Shown here one piece after another: positions 8,219 to 16,015 of a DNA stretch of 62,095 nucleotides. The stretch covers positions 1 to 62,095 of the forward strand of contig CAMHEZ010000011.1 of assembly GCA_946184295.1 (NCBI GenBank). The letters run 5' to 3'. Made by a program: the position numbers and the translations under genes. Positions within the stretch are counted from its first letter, which is position 1; each line of letters opens with the position of its first letter. The notes under the pieces are model-generated. The model was not told the DNA's origin and made no database searches. It saw nothing but the letters and a program-made list of their open reading frames with translations. The stretch comes from an uncultured Clostridia bacterium (GTDB lineage Bacteria > Bacillota > Clostridia > Oscillospirales > Acutalibacteraceae).

Positions 8219-8797
8219 ATGAGTGAAACAGTTTCTTCGACTGTTGCAAACAGATCAAAATTTAAAATGACCACTGCCGATATTGCGGTTGTGGCGGTTT
8301 CCACCGCACTGATTGCGGTGTGTTCGTGGATTTCGATTCCCCTGACCGTGCCGATTACGCTGCAAACCTTCGCGGTATTTGCCGTGGCGGGGCTGTTTGG
8401 CATGAAGCGCGGCACGCTGGCGGTGCTGGTGTATCTGCTGCTCGGCGGGATTGGCGTGCCTGTGCTGGCTGGCATGACAGGGGGATTGGACAAGATCATC
8501 GGCCTGACGGGGGGCTATCTGCTGGGCTTTGTGTTCATTGCGCTGATCGTGGGCTTTGTGTCGGACAAATTTGAGCGCAAGGCGCTGCCGCTGCTGCTGG
8601 CCATGCTGCTGGGACTGGCGGTGTGCTACGCCTTCGGCACGGCGTGGTTTATGTTTGTCTATGCCCGCACCAGCGGCGCGGTGGGACTCGGCACAGTGCT
8701 GGGCTGGTGCGTGATTCCCTTTATCATTCCGGACTGCGCGAAAATCTCCTGCGCGCTGGTCGTTTCCAATCGGGTGGGAAAGTATGTCAAATTCTGA
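8219..8797 (+). CDS. bioY: Biotin transporter substrate-binding subunit BioY
   Basis: S-component of an ECF-type vitamin transporter that binds and imports biotin across the cytoplasmic membrane; it needs a shared EcfAA'T module, which is not encoded here. The 192-residue product has the BioY hydrophobic pattern of about six membrane segments, the conserved early segment around ITLQTFAVFAVAGLFG, the LLGGIGVPVLAG stretch and a GYLLGF motif. AGGAGG precedes the ATG by 8-9 nt. The BirA-like operator upstream ties expression to biotin status. The stop overlaps the next gene by 14 nt, indicating translational coupling. Confidence 0.93.
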   Translation: MSETVSSTVANRSKFKMTTADIAVVAVSTALIAVCSWISIPLTVPITLQTFAVFAVAGLFGMKRGTLAVLVYLLLGGIGVPVLAGMTGGLDKIIGLTGGYLLGFVFIALIVGFVSDKFERKALPLLLAMLLGLAVCYAFGTAWFMFVYARTSGAVGLGTVLGWCVIPFIIPDCAKISCALVVSNRVGKYVKF

Positions 8798-9170
8798 GGT
8801 GATATGGAACATTCGTCCTCACCACGGGCTGTGTGTGCAGCATTTTCATGGCGAAGGCTACGATGAAGCTTTTGTGGCGCACATGACGGAGATGGTTGCC
8901 GCGCTCAACCGCAGCGGAACGTGGGTCAGACTGACGGAGGGGGCAGACGATATTTGCAGCGCCTGCCCGCACTGCGTGGACGGGGTCTGTGAAGACGAGG
9001 CGAAAGTGAAACGCTTTGACAGTCAGGTGTTGGCGTTGGGTCTGCTGCACTATGGCGATGTGCTGACCGCGCGGGATTTCACCCGCCGCCTGCGCCACAC
9101 GATTCTGTATCAGAACCGCATGGGGGAAGTCTGCGGCGACTGCCAGTGGGCGTGGATTTGTCAGCAATAG
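8784..9170 (+). CDS. DUF1284 cysteine-rich protein
   Basis: Soluble 128-residue protein of the DUF1284 family, function unknown. It has the family N-terminus RPHHGLC (11-17), the FHGEGYDEAF segment, and the cluster DDICSACPHCVDGVC with cysteines at 58, 61, 64 and 69. Further cysteines at 17, 117, 120 and 126 suggest an iron-sulfur or zinc site. It overlaps bioY by 14 nt and shares its transcript, so it should be co-regulated with biotin uptake. Whether it has a biotin-related role, for example in an Fe-S-dependent step, is only an inference from position. Confidence 0.85.
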   Translation: MSNSEVIWNIRPHHGLCVQHFHGEGYDEAFVAHMTEMVAALNRSGTWVRLTEGADDICSACPHCVDGVCEDEAKVKRFDSQVLALGLLHYGDVLTARDFTRRLRHTILYQNRMGEVCGDCQWAWICQQ

Positions 9171-9194
9171 AAACAGGCGATACAACGAAAAATG

Positions 9195-9231
9195 AACCGC
9201 CTTCTGTTCATAAGAGCAGGAGGCGGTTTTT
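9195..9231. terminator. Bidirectional terminator between bioY-DUF1284 and the anti-sigma operon
   Basis: Stem AACCGCCT (9195-9202) with AGGCGGTT (9221-9228), T-run on the plus strand and an A-run on the left that serves the minus strand. It separates convergent transcripts. Confidence 0.8.
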
Positions 9232-9242
9232 GCTGCGAGACA

Positions 9243-9872
9243 TTATGCGGTTGTTGTCATATCCATCAACTGCTGTTCGGTCAAGCCTTTTGACGCGGTA
9301 ATCGAATAGGAATACCCGCCCTGTTGATAGACTGCCTTGTAAATCAATGTGCCGTTCCCTTCGAGCGTCATGGAAAAGCCGTTGATTGTTTTCGTGTATG
9401 TCGTTTCATATTCATTGTAATCGCCAGAATTGTCCTCTGACCCTTTGGAAATCCGATAGGACAGCGTTTGGCTGCCGTCGGAATACATGATTTCCGCGAG
9501 ATCGCCGTCATATTTCTGATAGACCGTTTCGGTGGGGACGAAGGGCAGATTCGGCAAATCCGCGATGTCAAACCCGACTGCCGCCGAGAGAGCCGCCCCG
9601 CTGTCGTAGGTTACGCTGCCCCACGGCGTATAGACCGTTTCATCGGGTGTGGGTGCAACCGATGGGCGGCTGAACCGCGTCACGAGAAAGGCGCCTGCCA
9701 TGACCAGCAGCAGACAGGCCGCAGCCGCCGCATAGGAGCGATAGCGTCCCGTCAGCCGCCAAAAGGCAGGACGGCGTGCGGTGGGAGGCAGGCCGAGATT
9801 GTCTATGATTCTCGCCCGCATTTCGGGGGTGACAATCACCTGCTCCATGATAGCATTGTATTTTTCACTCAA
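9243..9872 (-). CDS. Membrane anti-sigma factor with extracytoplasmic sensor domain
   Basis: Probable anti-sigma factor for the ECF sigma factor encoded just upstream, 209 residues. The short cytoplasmic N-terminus (1-45, with VTPEMRARI near 14-22) would hold the sigma factor. One membrane segment follows (about 47-66), then an extracytoplasmic domain (about 75-209). That outer domain (SGDYNEY, then alternating polar strands, then YSYSITASKGLTEQQL) matches in pattern the C-terminal part of the lipoprotein at 10473-11003 (SGDYNDY ... YAYSVTTPGVTADEM), so the two are paralogous domains. The start overlaps the sigma gene stop by 4 nt. The call rests on topology and gene order, not on a recognised anti-sigma signature. 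Confidence 0.75.
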   Translation of the reverse strand: MSEKYNAIMEQVIVTPEMRARIIDNLGLPPTARRPAFWRLTGRYRSYAAAAACLLLVMAGAFLVTRFSRPSVAPTPDETVYTPWGSVTYDSGAALSAAVGFDIADLPNLPFVPTETVYQKYDGDLAEIMYSDGSQTLSYRISKGSEDNSGDYNEYETTYTKTINGFSMTLEGNGTLIYKAVYQQGGYSYSITASKGLTEQQLMDMTTTA

Positions 9873-10462
9873 AAGTCGTATTCCTCCTTCAATACCGTTT
9901 TTAACGCTTCGCGTCCCCGCCGCAGATCGGAGCGCACGGTGGATTCGTTGCGTCCGAGCAGTTCGGCAATCTGGGCGGTGGCGTATCCCTCGTGATAAAA
10001 GAGATGAATGACTTCCCGCTGGGTGGGTTTCAGAGCCTTCACCGCTTCCCAGACAAAGGACAAATCATCCCGCTCCTCGGCGACCAACTGCTCGCTCAGC
10101 TCGTCGGTCTGGCGGTAGCGGTTATAGTCGATGAGGTTCTTGCTGAGATTGGCCGCGACGCGCAGCAGCCAGACTTTGGCGTGCTTGTCGCCCGCGAATT
10201 TCGGCGCACGGGTGATGTATTGCAGCAGCGTTTCCTGCAAAATCTCCTCGCTGTCGGGCATATTGTGGAGGTAGGAATAGGCCAGACGCAGAATCGCGTT
10301 GCCGAATCTGTCGAAGAAATACGCGGCGTTCTCATGGACAAGCGCCGTATTTTCTTCTGTTTCGTATGTTGAGTATGGCACGGCGTAAAGCCACGCCAGC
10401 AGCGGCAGAAGCTCCCGCCGGAGCAGATACAGAGGTGTGATGTCCGATACGGCACTTGTCAT
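9869..10462 (-). CDS. ECF-type RNA polymerase sigma factor
   Basis: Extracytoplasmic-function sigma factor, 197 residues. Region 2 is seen at about residues 48-115 (ILRLAYSYLHNMPDSEEILQ and KVWLLRVAANLSKN) and region 4 at about 135-190 (LKPTQREVIHLFYHEGYATAQIAELLGRNESTVRSDLRRGRE), with no region 1.1 or 3. An N-terminal extension of about 40 residues precedes region 2 and is unusual. AAGGAG lies 7 nt before the ATG. It is the middle gene of lipoprotein-sigma-anti-sigma, and an ECF-like promoter stands before the first gene, so positive autoregulation is likely. Confidence 0.9.
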   Translation of the reverse strand: MTSAVSDITPLYLLRRELLPLLAWLYAVPYSTYETEENTALVHENAAYFFDRFGNAILRLAYSYLHNMPDSEEILQETLLQYITRAPKFAGDKHAKVWLLRVAANLSKNLIDYNRYRQTDELSEQLVAEERDDLSFVWEAVKALKPTQREVIHLFYHEGYATAQIAELLGRNESTVRSDLRRGREALKTVLKEEYDF

Positions 10463-10472
10463 GCGGTTCTCC

Positions 10473-11003
10473 TTATTTGACCGAGGCGACCAGCGCCTTC
10501 ATTTCATCTGCCGTCACGCCGGGGGTGGTGACGGAATACGCGTATTTGTCATCGTTCCAGACGGCGACCATGACTTTGTCGCCGTCGCCCTTGAACGTCA
10601 CCTGATTGTCTTCAATGACGGTTGTCACGGTCTGGGCGTAATCGTTGTAATCCCCGCTGATATCGTGGCTGTCGGAGGGCAGGATTGCCTTGCGGATATC
10701 GGCTGCGTCTCCGTAGCGGACTTCGATCATCTCGCCGTTGATGGCCATCCACAGGTCGGCCTTTGTGTCGCCCACGGCTTCTGGTACTTCGATTTTGATA
10801 CCGCTGCCCTTGACGGCCTCGTCGAGAGAAGTGTACTCGGTCCAGGGACTGGGAATCTGTACGTTCTGGGAGGTGTTGCTGTTATCGGAGGCGGTGTTGT
10901 TTTTGGCGGAACCCTTGCCACAGGCGGTAAGGGCGGCAACAGTGCCGCAGAGAATGGCGGCGGCGGCGAGGATAGCGACGGTTTTTCTGATGTTCTTTTT
11001 CAT
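10473..11003 (-). CDS. Secreted lipoprotein sharing the anti-sigma sensor domain
   Basis: Extracytoplasmic lipoprotein, 176 residues. Signal peptide with lipobox LTAC gives a lipidated Cys28, followed by a Ser/Asn-rich linker (to about 48) and a globular domain. Its C-terminal 70 residues share the SGDYN-Y, G-G, YSYS/YAYS and T-G-T pattern with the outer domain of the anti-sigma factor two genes downstream. It is first in the operon, 10 nt before the sigma gene. A role as soluble competitor, co-sensor or reporter of the same ligand is inferred from the shared domain; no enzyme motif is seen. Confidence 0.8.
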   Translation of the reverse strand: MKKNIRKTVAILAAAAILCGTVAALTACGKGSAKNNTASDNSNTSQNVQIPSPWTEYTSLDEAVKGSGIKIEVPEAVGDTKADLWMAINGEMIEVRYGDAADIRKAILPSDSHDISGDYNDYAQTVTTVIEDNQVTFKGDGDKVMVAVWNDDKYAYSVTTPGVTADEMKALVASVK

Positions 11004-11061
11004 GATGAATGACTTCCTTTCAAATGGTAACGTCCGGTCGATTTGACCGTTCTGTATGATA

Positions 11062-11088
11062 TACAGATGAGCGGCGGGAAATGTTGCA
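11062..11088 (-). promoter_or_regulatory. Probable ECF-sigma promoter of the lipoprotein-sigma operon
   Basis: Minus strand: TGCAACATTTCC from 11088 (typical ECF -35 core with AAC), then after 15 nt from the hexamer CTGTAT (11067-11062). No sigma-A style pair fits here. It lies about 60 nt before the lipoprotein start and suggests autoregulation by the sigma factor in the same operon. Confidence 0.6.
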
Positions 11089-11109
11089 GCCGGATAAATT
11101 TTTTCGCTG

Positions 11110-11162
11110 AAAAAGCGCCCCTGACAAAGACGGTCAGATTACCGTTTTCACAGGGGCGTTTG
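11110..11162 (-). terminator. Terminator downstream of the zinc-ribbon protein gene
   Basis: Stem GCGCCCCTG (11115-11123) with CAGGGGCGT (11151-11159), with an inner hairpin around ACGGT/ACCGT. On the minus strand it ends in TTTTT and closes the transcript from 11956. Confidence 0.75.
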
Positions 11163-11182
11163 TTACATTTTTAGGGTGTAAA

Positions 11183-11956
11183 TTATGCAATCGCGCCGCC
11201 GCAGTATTCACAGCAGCCGTGTTCATCGGGCGTGGTGGTGGCGCCGCAGAGGGGGCATTGTACCGCTGCTTTGGGGGCAGCCTTGGCTTTGGCTTCGTCG
11301 CGGACGGTCTGGCGGGCGTTCAGGAGAATATCCCGGATTTCCTTGCCCATTGTTTCAAACTCGCGGTAATCCTGGCAGGATTGCGGGTCGGGCTTGTTCA
11401 TCGCGGCGACGGGGCGGTCGGGGTTGGTCTCCACGCTCGAGGAATTGAGCTGGAATTTGATGGTGTCGAAATAGGGGTGGTTGACCCGAATGATGATATT
11501 GAAATCGTAGCGGTAGGTGTAGCGCGGGGGATTGTAGCTGACATAATTGCCCTGAGAATCCTGATGTGTTTCCTCGCTGCGGTCCTCGTCGATGTCGAGG
11601 TCACAGCCGGTGACCTGCGAGAAGTCTATGACGTCGGGATTGGCCTCGGCGAGATTGCGGGCACGGGTGACCATAAATTTCCGCGCGTCCTCGTCGATGA
11701 GCACCTTGGTATCCTTGCCGAAGGAGCGGGTGGTGTTGAAGGCGGCGACCGCCTGCTTGTTGGCCTCGCGGTAGGCGAGCTGTTCCTTGATCTGCGCGAC
11801 TGTGCTTCTGCGGCGGTCGCTGAAGAAGGGCGAGAGCTTGGCAGCGCAGTTCTTGCAGAGGTTGCCGTCTTCGAGCTTGCGGTTACCGAGCAAGCCGATC
11901 TCTCCGTTGCAGACGGAGCAGAATTTTTTTTCAAATAAATTGCCGAAAAGTCCCAT
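11183..11956 (-). CDS. DUF4428-like protein with two zinc ribbons
   Basis: Cytoplasmic 257-residue protein of unknown function. The N-terminus MGLFGNLFEKKFCSVC begins a four-cysteine zinc ribbon (CSVC ... CKNC, residues 13-38) in the style of DUF4428 proteins. The middle has a helical segment and a beta-rich part (RYTYRYDFNIIIRVNHPYF, about 145-165). The C-terminus has a second ribbon, CPLCG ... CCEYCGG (about 233-254). I chose the ATG at 11956 because GGAGG lies 9 nt upstream and the family begins there; an earlier in-frame ATG at 12037 has no support. Monocistronic. Related proteins are often thought to act as adaptors; no catalytic residues were recognised. Confidence 0.75.
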   Translation of the reverse strand: MGLFGNLFEKKFCSVCNGEIGLLGNRKLEDGNLCKNCAAKLSPFFSDRRRSTVAQIKEQLAYREANKQAVAAFNTTRSFGKDTKVLIDEDARKFMVTRARNLAEANPDVIDFSQVTGCDLDIDEDRSEETHQDSQGNYVSYNPPRYTYRYDFNIIIRVNHPYFDTIKFQLNSSSVETNPDRPVAAMNKPDPQSCQDYREFETMGKEIRDILLNARQTVRDEAKAKAAPKAAVQCPLCGATTTPDEHGCCEYCGGAIA

Positions 11957-12067
11957 GATAAAAATCCTCCTTTTTGATATGAGATGAACCGTACATGGCG
12001 TCACCTTTATTCTAGCATACGTCACATCAAAAATCAACCGAAAAATCCCCCGCCGCAGGGAAATCCA

Positions 12068-12259
12068 TTTTGAAGGGTTCCTTTTCCGTATTCGCCCAAC
12101 TGCATTGAAAATCTAAGCGCATAGTGCTCGCAGGCTGCGCCTGCTTGTGGGACGAATGTCCTAGCTTTCGCTAGCGAAAGCTTACGCCCTGTTGGTGGCG
12201 CTGCCCTTGACCCGCGAGGAGGTGCCAGCACCCCCTGCACCCCGCGCTTCGCTTAATTA
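12068..12259 (-). repeat. Interspersed intergenic repeat, copy B
   Basis: Read on the minus strand it begins 3 nt after the stop of the Ig6 gene with AATTAAGCGAAGCGCGGGG, then GTGCAGGGGG. It carries the perfect 20-bp palindrome AGCTTTCGCTAGCGAAAGCT (12163-12182), the AGCAGGCGCAGCCTGCGAGC module and the tail GCAGTTGGGCGAATAC. Same orientation as the upstream gene. Confidence 0.85.
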
Positions 12260-12261
12260 TG

Positions 12262-14037
12262 TTACACAATCTTCATGCTGGCGGGGTCGGAGGTGGCGGA
12301 ATTGCCGTAGGCATCAGTGATGACACAGCGCACCCACCGCCCGTCGTTCTTTTCGCTGAGTGTGACAGCGTATTTAGTGGCTTTGATAGAACTGTTGCGC
12401 CAATGCGCGCCTTGGTCGTCGGAGAGCTGCCACTGATAGTTGACCCAGTTGCCGAATAACGACGGCCGGAGAGCGGCTTTCACCTGAAACGTGGCCATAC
12501 TGCCGCTGGGACCGGTGTAATTCACCGGCTGCGCGGTGAACAGGATATCCTGTATGTTCATGGAAGCGGGAGAAGTGGTCAGAGAATCGCCGTAATCGTT
12601 GGTGACGACGCAGCGCACGTAGCGGCCGTTGTTCTTTTGGGTCAGGGTGGTGATATAGGTGGAGGTTTTCACGGAGCTGTTGCGCCATGTGGTTCCCTTG
12701 TCGTCGGAGAGCTGCCATTGATAGGTCAGACCGCGTCCCACCACGCCGATTTCAAATCGGACCGTCGTGCCTTCCGGCCGGTAGACCGGTGTGAGCCGGT
12801 TGGTGAGATAAAAGGTCGCTTTGGCGCAGGCAACGTCGGAAATCACCTGTGCGCCGTAGCGGTCGGTGATGACGCAGCGGAGATAGCAGCAGGCGGACGC
12901 GGGATTCGTTATGGTTACGGGCAGATAGTAGTAAGCGTCCTTTGTCCGGTAATCGGCGGCATGCCAGTAGCCGTCCGGTTCGGGTTTGTCGCCATATTCC
13001 CATTGGTATTGCAGCCCTTCTCCTTGCGCCTCTACGGAGAAATGCAGCGACGAACCGCCGCGCCCCTTGGCGTCCTGCGGCTGACGGGTGATGACAATGC
13101 TGCTTGCGGACAGGCGCACCCAATCCGAGCAGACCGATACGGTGGGATAATCCGGCAGTTCGTCCGAAATCACGCAGCGAAGAACCAAACCGTTGTTTTC
13201 ACTTGTCAGTGTGACAGTACAGGTATCGCTGTCGTCAGCGTCAAGCAGCGGTTGCCAATCAGCTTTGGAGGCGGGGTCGGGCTTGTACTGCCATTCATAG
13301 TGCAGTGCGCCGTCACCGACGGCCTCTAAATGGAAAGTAGCGGTATCGCCGACCTGTCCGCTGTAAGAAACCGGCTGGCGGGTGACAGCGAGCTTTGACC
13401 GCAGCATACAGGCTGGCTGACTGATCGCCTGATGGCCGTATCGGTCGGTGATGACACAGCGGGCATAACGACCGCTGCTTTTGTCAACATAGGCGGTGTA
13501 CGCACTGCTTTTGACGGAGCTGTTGCGCCATGTGGTTCCCTTGTCGTCGGAGAGCTGCCACTGATAGCGCAAGCTGTCGCCGACAGCCTCTACGCCGAGT
13601 TCGTACAGTTCGGTTTCGGCAATTACGCGGCAGTTTTCAGGCTGACGGGTGATAATGAGATTGCCCACACGGAGCGTGGCGGAACGCGTGATTTGGGTTG
13701 CCCCGTACCGGTCGGTGACGATACAGCGAAGCTGCCGCCCGTCGTGTTTTGGGGTGAGGGTGACGGCATACGCGGCGGTCTTGACGGAACTGTTGCGCCA
13801 GTTCCGACCACCGTCATCGGAGAGCTGCCACTGATAGGTGAGGTCATCCCCGGTGGCGCTCACAAAGAGCCGCGCTGTTTCGCCCTCCCTGCCGGCATAG
13901 TTTTCGGGCTGGCGTGTGATGGTAAGCAGAGGCGCGTCAAGTGGGGTGTCGCTTTGTGCCTGCACTGACAGCGGCAGCAGCAGCGCCGTCAGCAATAGCA
14001 GCACGGTCAGGGATAACAGGCGTGTCTTTTTCATCAT
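12262..14037 (-). CDS. Secreted protein of six Ig-like repeats
   Basis: Extracellular protein, 591 residues. A signal peptide (cleavage near SVQAQ, residue 27) is followed by six repeats of about 90 residues. Most have the core (I/V)TRQP...G....F.V.A.G..L.YQWQLSDD.G..WRNSS.K...Y...L....GR..RC(V/I)(I/V)TD.YG, an Ig-like beta-sandwich with its central Trp and Cys. Repeats 3 and 4 are more divergent. There is no LPXTG, membrane anchor, S-layer or catalytic domain, so it should be released or bind other partners. AGGAGGT precedes the first of two ATGs. It is last in the operon with the cohesin and dockerin proteins and shares their repeat, suggesting a common assembly. Confidence 0.85.
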   Translation of the reverse strand: MMKKTRLLSLTVLLLLTALLLPLSVQAQSDTPLDAPLLTITRQPENYAGREGETARLFVSATGDDLTYQWQLSDDGGRNWRNSSVKTAAYAVTLTPKHDGRQLRCIVTDRYGATQITRSATLRVGNLIITRQPENCRVIAETELYELGVEAVGDSLRYQWQLSDDKGTTWRNSSVKSSAYTAYVDKSSGRYARCVITDRYGHQAISQPACMLRSKLAVTRQPVSYSGQVGDTATFHLEAVGDGALHYEWQYKPDPASKADWQPLLDADDSDTCTVTLTSENNGLVLRCVISDELPDYPTVSVCSDWVRLSASSIVITRQPQDAKGRGGSSLHFSVEAQGEGLQYQWEYGDKPEPDGYWHAADYRTKDAYYYLPVTITNPASACCYLRCVITDRYGAQVISDVACAKATFYLTNRLTPVYRPEGTTVRFEIGVVGRGLTYQWQLSDDKGTTWRNSSVKTSTYITTLTQKNNGRYVRCVVTNDYGDSLTTSPASMNIQDILFTAQPVNYTGPSGSMATFQVKAALRPSLFGNWVNYQWQLSDDQGAHWRNSSIKATKYAVTLSEKNDGRWVRCVITDAYGNSATSDPASMKIV

Positions 14038-14101
14038 GGTTTAAGACCTCCTTTTGTTTGATTGGAATTTGCCGTATCAGAAAAATATCCATTTCCATGT
14101 G

Positions 14102-15973
14102 TTACTTGGCGAGATTCATGGAAGCGGCGCTGGAGGTGACGGATTTGCCGTTTTTGTCGGTGACAATGCAGCGGACATATCTGCCGTTGTTGGCGTCGGT
14201 CAAAGTTGCGGAGTAGTTGGCGACGGTGGCCTTGCTGTTGCGCCATGTCTTGCCCTTGTCATCGCTGAGCTGCCACTGATAGGTGAGGACTTCACCGGTG
14301 GCCTTCACGGAGAAGGCGGCGGTGCTGCCGGAAGCGCCGGTGTAATCGGCGGGCTGCTTGGTGATGGCAAGTGTGACGGAACCCGCAATCTTCATGGAAG
14401 CGGCGCTGGAGGTGACGGACTTGCCGTTCTTGTCGGTGATGATGCAGCGGACGTATCTGCCATTATTCGCGTCGGTCAGGGTCGCGGAGTAGTTGGCGAC
14501 GGTAGCCTTGCTGTTGCGCCAGGTTTTGCCCTGATCGTCGGAGAGCTGCCACTGATAGGTGAGACCTTCACCGGTGGCCTTGACGGAGAAGGACGCGGTG
14601 CTGCCGGAAGCGCCGGTGTAATCGACGGGCTGCTTGGTGATGGCAAGCGTGACGGAGCCCGCAATCTTCATGGAAGCGGCGCTGGAAGTGACGGAATTGC
14701 CGTTCTTGTCGGTGACGATGCAGCGGACATAGCGGCCGTTGTTGGCGTCGGTCAGGGTCGCGGAGTAGTTGGCGACGGTAGCCTTGCTGTTGCGCCAGGT
14801 TTTGCCCTGATCGTCGGAGAGCTGCCACTGATAGGTGAGACCTTCACCGGTGGCCTTGACGGAGAAGGACGCGGTGCTGCCGGAAGCGCCGGTGTAATCG
14901 GCGGGCTGCTTGGTGATGGAGAGGGTTGTGGCAGTGCCAATCTTCATAGAAGCGGCGTTGGAGTTGACGGACTTGCCGTACTTGTCGCTCACGACGCAGC
15001 GGACATAGCGGCCGTTGTTGGTCTCGCTGAGGGTAGTGGCATACTGGCTAGTCGTATTCGAACTGTTGCGCCAATTCTTACCCTGATCGTCGGAGAGCTG
15101 CCACTGATAGGTGAGACCGTCGCCCTGCGCCGTGACGGAGAATTTGACCGTGCTGCCGAGCGCGCCGGTGTAGTTCACAGGCTGCTGGGTGATTTTCAGT
15201 TCCGTGGGGGCCAGCATGTAGGCCGCTTCGGACGTGGCGATTCTGCCGTATTTGTCGGTGACCACACAGCGGACATAGCGGCCGTTGTTGGTCGCGCTGA
15301 GGGTGGTGGCATAGTTGGCGGTCTTGGTGGAGCTGTTGCGCCAGTTCACGCCCTGATCGTCGGAGAGCTGCCACTGATAGGCCAGTTCCACGCCTTCGGC
15401 TTTCACGGCGAATTTGACCGCGTCGCCGATTTTACCGGCGGCGTTCTGCGGCTGCTCCGTGATTTCGGGTGCGCCGAGCAGCTTGACCTTGGCGGACTGG
15501 AAGGTCGCGCCGATGTCTTCCAGGCTGTTGTTGTAAATGCCGCTGACGTCTTCGGCAAGCGCGACGTTATAGCTGCCGGGCTGCGCGTCTTCATTGACGG
15601 CAAACACCAGCTTGAAGAAGGTGCCGGTGCCGGTGAAATCCTGCGCGGCGGCGGGGTCGCCGAAGCTGATGTAGTAAACGCCGTTCGTGAAATCCCCGAC
15701 GGCGGGAGAGGACGCGTCGGGCGCGAGGTCGGTATAGACCACTTCACGCAGCGACATTGCGCTGGTATCCCATGTCACGGCGACGGTCCCCAGCGTATAA
15801 CCGGGATTGGCGGTGACGTTGACCGGCACGGTGACGGTGTCGTCCATACCGGGCGCACATTCGGTGCTGATGACGGAAAAGTCCATCGTGCCGCTCGCCG
15901 CCGATACCGTCATCGGCAGCATGACCGCCAGCGCGGTCAGCACGAACAGACAGACGAAAAATCGTTTCTTCAT
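14102..15973 (-). CDS. Secreted cohesin-like protein with five Ig-like repeats
   Basis: Extracellular protein, 623 residues. After a signal peptide (to about residue 25) comes a cohesin-like domain (about 27-167). It shows the pattern of type I cohesins: vPVNVTANPGYTLGTVAVTWDTSAM, GVYYISFGDPAA, GTGTFFKLVFAVNEDAQPGSYNVAL and a closing VKLL strand. Five Ig-like repeats follow (168-623), the last three almost identical. Cohesins bind dockerins; the gene directly upstream in the same operon, 42 nt away, encodes a dockerin protein, so the pair probably dock outside the cell. No surface anchor or enzyme domain is visible. A carbohydrate-binding-like beta-sandwich is the alternative to cohesin. Confidence 0.8.
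   Translation of the reverse strand: MKKRFFVCLFVLTALAVMLPMTVSAASGTMDFSVISTECAPGMDDTVTVPVNVTANPGYTLGTVAVTWDTSAMSLREVVYTDLAPDASSPAVGDFTNGVYYISFGDPAAAQDFTGTGTFFKLVFAVNEDAQPGSYNVALAEDVSGIYNNSLEDIGATFQSAKVKLLGAPEITEQPQNAAGKIGDAVKFAVKAEGVELAYQWQLSDDQGVNWRNSSTKTANYATTLSATNNGRYVRCVVTDKYGRIATSEAAYMLAPTELKITQQPVNYTGALGSTVKFSVTAQGDGLTYQWQLSDDQGKNWRNSSNTTSQYATTLSETNNGRYVRCVVSDKYGKSVNSNAASMKIGTATTLSITKQPADYTGASGSTASFSVKATGEGLTYQWQLSDDQGKTWRNSKATVANYSATLTDANNGRYVRCIVTDKNGNSVTSSAASMKIAGSVTLAITKQPVDYTGASGSTASFSVKATGEGLTYQWQLSDDQGKTWRNSKATVANYSATLTDANNGRYVRCIITDKNGKSVTSSAASMKIAGSVTLAITKQPADYTGASGSTAAFSVKATGEVLTYQWQLSDDKGKTWRNSKATVANYSATLTDANNGRYVRCIVTDKNGKSVTSSAASMNLAK
14117..14947 (-). repeat. Tandem 276-bp coding repeats within the cohesin-Ig gene
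   Basis: The same CATGGAAGCGGCG-type landmark recurs at 14117, 14393, 14669 and, diverged, at 14945, a spacing of exactly 276 bp (92 codons). The units from 14117 to 14944 are nearly identical at the DNA level, pointing to recent duplication or gene conversion and to possible copy-number variation. Confidence 0.85.
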
Positions 15974-16015
15974 GTGATAAATTCCTCCTTCATAATGGGA
16001 GTTATGCTTGGAACT

